A DNA stretch of 64,000 nucleotides. Source: Tillus elongatus (taxonomy: Eukaryota > Arthropoda > Insecta > Coleoptera > Cleridae). Under the pieces are notes generated by a model that had not been told where the DNA came from, did not search any database, and saw only the letters and a program-made list of their open reading frames with translations. Location of the stretch: contig OZ023264.1 in the NCBI GenBank assembly GCA_964006375.1, forward strand, positions 173,586,295-173,650,294, given 5' to 3'. The position numbers were made by a program, and so were the translations under genes. Shown piece after piece: positions 52,169 to 64,000 of the stretch. Every line of letters starts with the position of its first letter. Position 1 is the stretch's first letter.

Positions 52169-52237
52169 GCTACAATTAGTATGCCGTACTGAAGAGCTCT
52201 AATGAGTACGAAACCGGTCTACGGTTCTAATTGTTGC
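52169..52237 (+). ncRNA. Type I hammerhead ribozyme, copy D
   Basis: Core and cleavage site intact (after 52219), helix I intact. Stem II is GCTCT/AGTAC with two mismatches, so this copy is probably weaker. Confidence 0.75.
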
Positions 52238-52401
52238 GAGAATGCATCTAGTCCTAAGTAGATGTATTTGTGAAGTGAAATCATCCTGAGGGAGCTGAAA
52301 TTTTAACAAAAATGATAGTGATAGTTCCAGTTTTTTACATTTATTTAACTGAGCAGACCTACTATCTACTATGTAACCTAATTGTGTCTCTAATTGTTAA
52401 A

Positions 52402-52403
<2 letters not shown>

Positions 52404-52479
<76 letters not shown>
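52404..52479. repeat. (TA)n microsatellite, left of a mariner-like element
   Basis: Continues on the other side of the element at about 54543-54611, so the element sits within one TA array. Confidence 0.95.
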
Positions 52480-52481
<2 letters not shown>

Positions 52482-52869
52482 ACAGTGTGACACACTTAAG
52501 ATGAAAGCACGCCTGTATTTCTTTATTTTTAGAGATAGCGATTTAATTTTTTGTACAGATGTAAAGCGTCTTTAGACTGTCTGAAGAGCCTACCCACTTT
52601 AAATGCCAGATGTCAATCCAGCCTACTATGATTTCAGGAATAGGGGCGGTTCTCTATATTTTGCGATGGATTAGAGATATCAAAAAAAGTTACTTTAAAA
52701 AGTTATTTAGAATTTTAACTGCAGATGCCGAGTTTCAAGTCAAAATTTGAATTTTTACTTTTTGTAAATTTTTAGACAGAGCCCAAATTTTCCATCAGAT
52801 TTTAACAGGTAGATTGCCATGGAAACAAATTATCACCTTGCAAAATATTGCGATAAATGTCAAATTGAC

Positions 52870-54065
52870 ATTAACTATCCATCTGCCAACAAAATGCCTG
52901 TTGAAAGTCTTAAAATAGCAGAGAAGTTGCAGATGAATTCAATCAGTGACATCCACAGAGAAATCCAATTAGGCGCGGAACTGCAGCAGCTCTGAATGCA
53001 CGATTTTCTCAAACGGGAAGTGTGGTGAACAATATCTCGGCTCTTATAAATAAAAAAAGTAGTGATCATAGGATATTATTGGCTTCAACTCAAGCCAATC
53101 CTCAGATAGTCTACGTCAAAGGGCTGTTGCATTGGATGTAAGTGGAGAAAAAATCAGAAGATGCCTTGTGCGTCATGAAATAAAGCCCTTCAAGCCAAAG
53201 TTTCTGCACTCGTTGAGAAAAGGTGATGACTACATACAGACTTGGAGAGTACTTATCTGGCTTCACTGTTGGTTTTTGTAGGTGAAGGACGTAGCCAGCA
53301 CGTGAGCTACGTCCTTCACCTACAAAAACCAACAGTGAAGCCAGAGAAGTAGTCTCCAAGTCTGTATGTAGTATGGACAAGTTTCACCAAGTAAGGGCAA
53401 CAACAATCAATGAATAGAAGGTAATGAGCTGAAACGATTAGATTATTGCCTTTGGGCACAAGGTAACATTCTTAATGATAGAAAAATTTTAAGTAACATT
53501 TTATTCACGGACGAGGCACTACCAATGGAATAATATCTGCCCAAAATTCCATTCTATATATTGGTCCGCTGAAAACCCTCACTGGGTTATCAATTGTAAA
53601 GCCCAGTATTTACAAAAAGTTAATACGTGGTGTGGAATTTTAGAGGATAGAATAATTGATCCTTTTTTTGACAACACTTTGAACGCAGATCGATTGCTTC
53701 ATTTTTTTAATAATCAATGATGGGACTGTATCGAGGGTGGAACAAGATATGTATTTTCAATTAGACAGTACATCAATTCACAAGTCTCAGTTATTTCAAA
53801 ATTGGCTAAAACTACATTTTCCATCACGATGGATTGGCAGGAATAGTCTTTTTGAACAGTGACCTCCTCGGTCTCCTGACAGTACACCACTATACTTCTA
53901 TTTATGAGGTTCTGTTAAGAATAAGGTGTACAAAGAAAGGCCTCAAAGTCGCGAGGAACTTTGCGAGAAAATATAGCAGACTTGCCGTAAAATAAATATA
54001 GCAGAACTAAGAAAATTGCCTGCAATAATCGTAAACGGGTCGAAAAATGCATCAGGCTTGAAGGT
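52870..54065 (+). pseudogene. Mariner-like transposase pseudogene
   Basis: Many stops and frame changes. Recognisable pieces: KPFKPKFLHSL (about 53187), DYCLWAQGNILNDRKIL (about 53440) leading to LFTDEA with the first catalytic Asp (about 53505), HWVINCKAQYLQKVNTWCGI and LEDRIIDPF (about 53580-53665), FQLDSTSIHKSQLFQNWLKL with the second Asp (about 53758), SRWIGRN, then PPRSPDSTPLYFYL where the third Asp has become Tyr (about 53865-53905), and KNKVYKERPQSREEL. Spacing of the last two catalytic positions is about 41-42. A foldback insertion (about 53230-53427) disrupts the middle. Confidence 0.78.
53230..53371. repeat. 142-bp foldback within the transposase
   Basis: Arms 53230-53295 and 53306-53371 (66 nt each, about two mismatches) around a 10-nt loop. 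AGGTGATGA at 53221-53229 and AGGTAATGA at 53419-53427 could be a 9-bp target duplication of an inserted foldback element. Confidence 0.8.
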
Positions 54066-54542
54066 GGGCTAGTTGAAGCAGACTACATTTCATAATATTA
54101 TATTCAATTTAATTGTACTTTTGTTACAGTTCATGTTTAAGTTGAGTTGAGTAAATCTCGTATCATTATTTCGTTTTGATATTGACGATGTTTGTTGTTC
54201 CCATGGCAATCCACCCGTTAAGATCTGATGAAAAATTTGGACTGTCTAATAGTTTACAAAAAAGTAAAAACCCGAATTTTGACATGAAACTCAGTATCTG
54301 CAGCTAAAATTGAATTCTGAATAACTTTTTAAAGTAACTTTTTTGATATCTCTAGCGCATCGCAAAATATAGAGAACCGGCCCTATTCCTGAAATCATAG
54401 TAGGCTGAGTTGACAGCTGACATTTGAAGTGTGTAGGCGATTCAAACAGCCTAATGACGTTTTATATGTGTACAAGAAATGAAATCCCTATCTCTAAAAG
54501 TCAAGAAACTACAGCTGTGTCTTCATCTTAAGTGTGTCACAC

Positions 54543-54611
<69 letters not shown>
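54543..54611. repeat. (TA)n microsatellite, right of the mariner-like element
   Basis: Right half of the TA array that hosts the element. Confidence 0.95.
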
Positions 54612-54613
<2 letters not shown>

Positions 54614-54859
54614 GTGACACACTTATTGTTCATAGAACAGAAAGCTATCCAGGAGGGCGTCCCTACGCGTGGAAATATATTTTAATATTGTTAAAATTTA
54701 TAATTAAACACATTTCTATGAAAATTCGCTACCATAAATTAGAGTAATTTTTATGTAGTTAAGTAGGTCACATAGATATTGTAGTCGTTGACATTGAAAT
54801 CATCATCACTTCAGATGTTTATATAAACAATAGGCAAGTTGCTGATGACAGCTTGCAAT

Positions 54860-55238
54860 ACTATATGATACCCTCGGTGGTTCAGGGGTAAGAACGTGTG
54901 CCTCTGAACCGAAGGGTACTGGGTTCGATCCCAGGGTACTCCTTTCACTTTTTCAGTACAAACTGTAAAATTAACATCAACCGAGGTTCTGGCATTGTAT
55001 TTGAGCAAGTTGAATGTCTGCACGTTCCGCCCTTCGGAGTGGGCGTAAAGCCGTCGGTCACGTGTCCATGCGATGTTGGGCACGTTAAATATCCCTACCC
55101 TCCTTACAGAAAGGCAGGGGTTTGGCAAAATTTCCAGGACAGTTAGGTGAAACTGCTCCCTGGCGTCGGTGGTTGGCTATAGTCGCGGAAATAGGCCGAC
55201 GTTAAAGAAACAAAACACACACACACAAAACTATATGA
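54860..55238 (+). mobile_element. tRNA-derived SINE, copy 3, with target duplication
   Basis: SINE body at about 54869-55229: A box region GTGGTTCAGGGGTAAGAACG, B box GGGTTCGATCCCA, body as in the other copies, tail AAAGAAACAAAAC(AC)n. It is flanked by ACTATATGA at 54860-54868 and 55230-55238. Confidence 0.9.
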
Positions 55239-55303
55239 CTTAATTTACCGTATTGAGTAATGCTGACTAATTAGGTTTACGTATTATTAAGAAGTAGTAA
55301 TTC

Positions 55304-56007
<704 letters not shown>

Positions 56008-56524
56008 CGAGCTTTTTTAGATTTGGTTTTATAGTTGTTAAGAGACATTTTTTGTTAGAGACTTTATTCATTTGTTATTAAAGTAGATCGTTACCGTGTC
56101 TGTCCAGTTCAAATTATAACAGTTATCCCGCTAAAACCCCCGAATTATCCTCCGCTCCTAAAACACTTATGGAATAAAATTCATTATTCAACAAAAAATG
56201 GTTTCTGTGGTAAACGCTGAGATACGTGAAGTTTAATTTCTCGAACATTGTCTTATAATCATAGTAAAAAAAATTAAACTCCATCATTTTACCCCCACCA
56301 CTTTATCCATTTAAAAAAAAATAGCAACCCCACATTTTTTATCACCTTTAGATAGAAAACATTTTTCTGAATGCGGAGATATCCCATATGTATGGTCTAA
56401 TATTACAATTTTCAATACAGGCTGGAAATTTAATACCGGAATATTAAAACTAAACAGTTTACCCTAAAATTTAAATTTCGAAAATACAGTTAATAAAAAC
56501 GTCTCTTTCTTATAATAAATGTTC
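56008..56524. other. Unassigned DNA
   Basis: No feature recognised. Confidence 0.4.
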
Positions 56525-56950
56525 AAAATATTCTCCATTCACTTGCACACATAATTTCTGTTGTTATTCTCATTTTCAAATCAACTAAAGCAGAATGTAT
56601 AAAACGCAACCCGTTTTATACATTCTGCTTTTAAGAAATCCCCATAAAAAGAAATCAAGAGGTGTAAGATCTGGTGATATAGCGGGACATTCTACGAAAC
56701 CTCTTCGTCCAATCCATCTGTGTGGAAAAACTTCGTGTACCTAAATACCCCCGTACTTGAAGTGCAAAGTGAGGCGGTGCACCGTCTTGTTGATACCATA
56801 TCGTTTCATGGAGAATATTAGGTTCCATTAGATTTGGATACAATTCTGCTAACATTGGGACAACCTATTCTCTTAGCATTTCTAAATATCTTGGACCGTT
56901 TAGATACTGTATACATTTTTTAATGTAAATAATTTTAGTTATAACATCTT
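56525..56950 (-). pseudogene. Mariner-like transposase C-terminal fragment
   Basis: Minus strand: GPRYLEMLRE, MLAELYPNLMEPNILHETI, WYQQDGAPPHFALQVRGYL with the second catalytic Asp (about 56760-56800), then after a frame change WIGRRGFVECPAISPDLTP and LDFFLWGFLKSR with the third Asp (about 56650-56670), then KTGCV. The 5' part of the gene is missing. A 45-bp snapback palindrome lies at its end. Confidence 0.78.
56587..56631. repeat. Perfect 20-bp-arm palindrome
   Basis: AAAGCAGAATGTATAAAACG (56587-56606) and its complement (56612-56631) flank a 5-nt loop. Only the right-hand arm fits the transposase reading (KSRMYK region), so the left one appears to be a templated copy. Confidence 0.9.
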
Positions 56951-57688
56951 ATATAATATTTTATCTTGCATACTCAATGTTGTGATGTTAGGTGGTAACT
57001 TTTTCTGGACATTAGTCAAAGATGTGATAAAATCGGAAATAGAGTTGCGGTTTTTTCTATGAAAATTTCCCAATGGGTATATCCTAATGCCAATATAATT
57101 TGTGTTTCTAGGAAGATATATAATAAGATTAATTGCATATGTTTATTTTACTGTAATGAAAAAATCACTAAGGGTATAAACCGCAAACTGTAGGTATGTC
57201 AATATAAACTAATGAGTCTCCCGGTCACAATTAAGACCGCCCTTTATGTGATATATTTCTGTGTCTGCAGTCGATGGTCTTCAGATAATGAGTCATCTGA
57301 AGCAGCATACTGGGAGTTTCCCATTCTGTCTCCACCTCACGCTATGAAGCCAACTGATTCACTCAGAGGAGAAGTAAAAGCTCGAACCCGCATCTCAGTA
57401 GTTAGTTTCAATCATCGAGCATTAAGTTACTTCGCAAACTGCATATGGGACTTATATATAGACTTCCGAATTAATGGAACATGTAATACATTGGAGAACT
57501 ATTTCTAATATGAACTTTCATCCCTTCTATCTCAATACACGGAATGGTTTTGTTTAGCGTTATAGTCATACCCAACTTTGCAATATCTAAGGGATGGGAT
57601 TATTTCAATAGCTACGATACATGCAATAGATTTTCAATTATTATTATCTACAGGTTTTGCTTTGTTTTAGGGAATTTTTATTTTAATC
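56951..57688. other. Unassigned DNA with a weak exon candidate
   Basis: At 57271-57395 a frame reading SSDNESSEAAYWEFPILSPP then HAMKPTDSLRGEVKARTRIS follows TTTCTGTGTCTGCAG, a good acceptor, and GTAGTT or GTTAGT could act as donor. Composition is protein-like. No family was recognised. Confidence 0.3.
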
Positions 57689-58040
57689 CGTCTGATAACT
57701 CAAAAAATAATTAACCGATTTAAATGAAACTCGACAAGTGCGTTTCTTCTATTAATGGCTTGGATGAGTTCGTTAGCCAGGAAAATCGGACGGGGTTTTC
57801 CGTGAAAATTTTGAATTTTCTTTCAAAAAAAAAGTGTTTCTCCAAAAATAACAAAGCTATTTCAATGAAATTTAGTTCATATATTGCCTTTGGAAAGGCC
57901 TTACTACATACCAAAATTCAACTTTCTAAGTTTATAGAAAATTGAGTTATTCACATTTTAAATTTTCTTTCAAAAAAAAAATTTTTTCTCTGAAAATTAC
58001 AAAGCTATTTTAATGACATTGTGTGGATATCTTGTTTATA
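57689..58040 (+). mobile_element. HINE-like internal fragment
   Basis: Starts at CCGTCTGATAACTCAAAAAA and contains CTCGACAAGTGCGTTTCTTC and two ACTTTCTAAGTTTATAG-type blocks, but neither a TA array nor a terminus. Confidence 0.7.
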
Positions 58041-58321
58041 TTTGGTTACCTGCGACTTTGACCCTTAAAAGCTTTATCTATGGCTAAAATCCTTTACATG
58101 TACTATTTAAAATTTCTCGCATTGTAAACTGACGTCCAAACTGCGACACATTACATAGAGCAACACTTATAAGAAGTAACACAAGGGTTTTATATGTTGT
58201 GTGTTGTGTGTTACCTAAGATATCATACGAAGTTCAGCAGGTCCCGTTCCAACACTATAGGATTAAAAATGCATTGCCAAAAAAAAAAAACGACAAATTG
58301 CTTATCCTTTAACCAAACTAT
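58041..58321. other. Unassigned DNA
   Basis: No feature recognised. Confidence 0.35.
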
Positions 58322-58949
<628 letters not shown>

Positions 58950-59650
58950 CGAACTTTTGTTTACTACAAAAGCAGTTAAGAAAGCTCTAGTTAGTTGCAA
59001 TATCCATTTGTGGAATCAGTGTATCAGTTCTTGAACATTTTTCGCGTTATAATTATTTGAAAATACTTAAATTAACCAACAGACATACACAATATAAATT
59101 TTCAGCTTAATAAAAAAATGAGTTTTGGGCATTTGTCTCAATAGAAGCTAGAAGACCAGATTGAGATATTTTTTTGATTAAAAAACTGGACAACTAGAAA
59201 CTGGTACTACAGAAACCCCTAATAATGTTTGTAATATAAAGTTAATACAAAGGCGTAACATGTGGGGAAAGATAACGCAAAAAGAGGCATCCACGAAATT
59301 TAATCAAATTAAAAATATAATTAAATGAAAATGTAAAAAAGTAAAATAATTTTGAGAGCACAGAAGTAATGAAGACATCAAAAATTTGATGAATCAGGTA
59401 TGGCTGAAACACGCTTACCAATATGTAACAATACCAAAATATAAACCAGGAACGTAGTAGCCATTAAGAAAGGCAATGGAAATTTATTCCTAGGCAGTGA
59501 AGACATTGCCAAGCATTGAAAATTCTACCTAGAGAAGTTATATCTTGTAGAGGAAATTGATTATGAAGTAAAGTATATGGAGAACGGTTAGGAAAGATAT
59601 ACCCAGATGTGCTGGTCCTGGATACTTAAATACCAGAATTTGAAAATCTG
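58950..59650. other. Unassigned DNA
   Basis: No gene or repeat recognised. Confidence 0.4.
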
Positions 59651-61136
59651 GACGCAGCAAGTGCGTTATGGTAGAGAATTTTCTTAAAAAGTTTTTAATA
59701 TGTATTTTTTAATGAGAGCAGGCGTCCAATTTGTTTACCAATATAACCTATATAGTGGAAACAATATCCCATATTTCTTCAAAACAACTTTATTGTTTGA
59801 AAAATACACAAATTTTCCGAAAATAAACTTAAAATGTTCCATAAACAACTGGTTCGGTTTTCCTGGCCAACAAAATTTCTCAAGCTATTATTCACCCACC
59901 TACCGACATATAATTATTAACAAAAAGTTTTTCGACAAAACTTTCTAAAAATTACAAATTTTTTCGAAAATACAAAAACAATTTTGTTTTGCATTTTTTT
60001 ATAGCAAATGTAGTTTTTTAATGAAAGCAGGCTGCAAATTTGGTTATCAGTACAACCTATATAATAAAAACAATGTACCATATTTCATCAAAATAACTTC
60101 ATTGTTTAAAAATGTAGAAACATTAAAATGTTCCCGAAAAAAACTGGTTTCCTGGCTGACGAGCCTTAAGTTAATAGCAAATTGAGCTATTGCAATTTGA
60201 AGCATTTAATGAAAGTTCGTTTCCATAAAGCATTTGCTGCGTTCCACCTTCCTTGGAAAATGCAAAATCCAATAAGGCGTGTTTGATTAAAAAAAAGAAT
60301 TTTGTATCACCAACGACTTTTAGGCCTGTGATTGTAAAAATAATTTTATAAGATGCAGCTCGAGACACCCTATAATTCACGTATACATTTTTTTCTCGTA
60401 TCTTGTATAATAACGGATATATTGAGCTTTACCGTAAAATTGCGTCAGCGAATCTATATGAAAATTGATGAAGCTGACCCCGGGTACGGATTCTAGGGGG
60501 CCTAAATCGTGCTCATTAAAAAAAAGTCAAAATTTAAAAGTAGCTGTCCGCTCATTAGCGAATTTATTTTTACGGGTATTCCCTAAAAATTATAGACCTT
60601 GAAAAGATAAACCATATAACTAAAACTACTGCCAAAGCATTAGAGAAAGGGTCTATTTGAGATGAATTTTCTGGAAATATTTTATTAAAATGACGGACAA
60701 TGATTGTTGAAGCTGAAACATAAAGGTTTGTAAAATACTCTTCCCGCTATATTTTCTATACATATTCCGTATTTATTTCAGGATATTTGCCTAAATGTTG
60801 CCATTATTGACGTTTCAAATCGCGACTGTCGTTTTGAAAGAAAAATCCCAGAATTCTTTCTTTAAATGACTTAAAATAACTTTTCTGTGTTTTAAGTTAC
60901 AGATCTAAATATTGGTACATATTTCCCTTTTTATGATATAAACCGGAAAATCAAATTTGGTTGTCATAACTTTGGTATTGTCGGAGATATAAAACTTTTT
61001 GAAAGAAAACACAAAATTTTCCGGGAAAAACTAGGCCGATTTTTATGATTAAAAAACTTTTAAAACAAAAGGAAGGTTATCACCAAATTTTGATTACAAG
61101 CGGACCATTCTCTTTTGTGTCATCAGTGTAATACTA

Positions 61137-63114
<1,978 letters not shown>

Positions 63115-63250
63115 GTATGTATATATTTAAACATAGTAATTGAAACTGACCCCCCCTGACATGTGTTTGAGTGGGCCCAGTTCGCGCTCATTTGAAGAAA
63201 TATTTTGTAAATTGAAAAGTGGAGATCTCCCCATTGCTGAATTTTCTTTA

Positions 63251-63949
63251 AGAAACTGACAACGAAACCTGTAAAAAATGTGAATTCAAATAACCCAATT
63301 TCATATTGTTTTATGCTTTATAACAATTATAATATATAACATCCTCTGTCCAACAAGCAGAAGTATTTACACGACTGAGTAACAGTATTTTTTTTCAAAG
63401 AGACGATATTAAGAGTTCAAACCGCAGTGTTATTACCTTTGATATATATGCGAGCTTTCTATTCCAAATGTAAATAGCAATTTCTAGCAGTTGAAAGGGA
63501 ATATTTAGTGAAAATGCAGCACCGTACAATACAATTGCATTACCAGAGCATGCGCTGTGTATAATTTAGTGTAGGTTGCAAACAAGATTTTAATCTGCGT
63601 ACTCCTGTTCAAATAGCTATGTGATTCACTGGGAGCCGAGGAAACCCTCTACGTTAAAGTTCTTTGAAAAATACCTAAACTCATACATCATTAACGACAG
63701 GCTGGAGACTCGAGGCTCAAACTGGAAGGAAGTCGCACAGATTGTGTGTGTATTCTTCCAGATAGAGGGCTCTCTCAAGCTGCTCAGAAGCCCTTCCCGC
63801 AACAAATATAAATCTGACATTGTGAAAAAATTTGATTGAAAAGTTGGTTTCGCCTTTATGGATGGTTTCCTTTCAAATGTTATCAGTATTTTTAGAAGAT
63901 CATTCTTATATCTTTTAACTTCTTATAGCTATATTTACGAGAAAAAAAA
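63251..63949. other. Unassigned DNA with an uncertain frame
   Basis: A 72-codon frame (63621-63839) reading KFFEKYLNSYIINDRLETRG then SNWKEVAQIVCVFFQIEGSL has a protein-like composition. I recognise no family, and an overlapping minus-strand frame exists. Confidence 0.25.
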
Positions 63950-64000
63950 CCTGACGCAGCAATTTCGTTATTGTGGCATATTTTCATAATAATACCGTTA
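63950..64000 (-). mobile_element. HINE-like 3' end at window edge
   Basis: TGACGCAGCAATTTCGTTATTG followed by ATATTTTCAT: a diverged 3' terminus in minus orientation whose body lies beyond the window. Confidence 0.5.

Larger units (their letters stand above)
50658..52370. repeat. Tandem ~310-bp repeats carrying hammerhead ribozymes (retrozyme-like)
   Basis: The landmark GTTGCGAGAATGCATCTAG occurs at 51017, 51327, 51613, 51923 and 52233, giving spacings of 310, 286, 310 and 310. An inverted unit plus a piece occupies 50658-51015, head to head with the direct array; its own landmark ACTCAGTGAGTGG repeats at 310 (50658, 50968). A non-repeat segment of about 116 bp (51349-51464) recurs at 52255-52370, so a 906-bp block is duplicated. 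Each unit has a hammerhead domain, a GGCTATACTATAGCC palindrome and AACTAGGTGG-type sequence. No protein frame. Tandem units of a few hundred bp with type I hammerheads are the defining form of animal retrozymes and hammerhead satellites. Confidence 0.9.
52480..54545 (+). mobile_element. Mariner-like element with ~350-bp inverted termini, in a TA array
   Basis: Termini GTGTGACACACTTAAGATGA and its inverse are followed by imperfect inverted similarity through about 52835 on the left and from about 54188 on the right. Shared blocks are ATGATTTCAGGAATAGGG, CTCTATATTTTGCGATG and GCCATGG. The interior holds a broken transposase. Both sides are TA repeats. The sequence GTGACACACTTA recurs just past the right array (about 54613), perhaps a relic of another copy. 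Confidence 0.85.

Noticed and set aside
50658..52370. CRISPR-like array
   Set aside because: Repeats are 310 bp, contiguous and partly inverted, with a ribozyme fold; this is satellite/retrozyme organisation in a eukaryote.
63621..63839. 72-codon frame with protein-like composition
   Set aside because: Overlaps a similar-sized minus-strand frame and matches no family I know; listed only as uncertain within the unassigned region.

Overview
The window looks like transposon-rich intergenic DNA from an arthropod, most likely an insect. The grounds are an AT-rich background, a 67-nt intron inside a Tc1-like transposase, an errantivirus-type Gypsy element with an envelope gene, several transposases of the Tc1/mariner/IS630 superfamily, Penelope-like elements, a tRNA-derived SINE and a very abundant short element centred on (TA)n. 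I found no host gene I can name; two short stretches (about 50.26-50.49 kb and 57.27-57.40 kb) are weak exon candidates. The order of insect cannot be decided from the sequence.

Layout. 0.64-3.98 kb: a 3.3-kb Tc1-like (DD34E) element with about 290-bp terminal inverted repeats, a block of roughly 350-bp subterminal repeats and a frameshifted, intron-containing transposase. 4.7-9.1 kb: mariner-like remnants. 9.2-11.4, 36.3-38.7 and 47.3-48.9 kb: three loci of one LINE family. 13.17-13.58 kb: a 188-bp-arm foldback set in a (TA)n array. 17.7-19.6 kb: a degenerate Penelope-like element (reverse transcriptase end plus GIY-YIG), with smaller Penelope pieces at 36.1 and 48.9 kb. 31.1-32.1 kb: a LINE RNase H fragment cut by a tRNA-derived SINE, which has two more copies at 49.2 and 54.9 kb. 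33.3-34.1, 52.5-54.5, 56.5-56.9 and 61.1-63.0 kb: mariner-like transposase pseudogenes. 39.27-44.79 kb: a recent errantivirus insertion with identical 404-bp LTRs and CGCG target duplications; its gag-protease and env reading frames are open but reverse transcriptase, RNase H and the integrase core are missing.

About 20 copies or fragments of one short non-autonomous family are spread throughout. The 5' end is an AGTGAATTTT hairpin, the centre is a (TA)n array, and the 3' end is the inverse AAAATTCACT followed by a small ACGCA/TGCGT hairpin. This architecture resembles helentron-associated elements (HINE/DINE-1 type). The (TA)n cores repeatedly host TA-targeting transposons.

The most striking signal is at 50.66-52.37 kb: tandem copies of a roughly 310-bp repeat, one inverted, each carrying a recognisable type I hammerhead ribozyme (conserved core, stem II, short palindromic stem III, GUC cleavage triplet and a long two-part helix I). 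This is the organisation of animal retrozymes or hammerhead satellites. Penelope-like elements, which share such ribozymes and are proposed to mobilise retrozymes, are also in the window.
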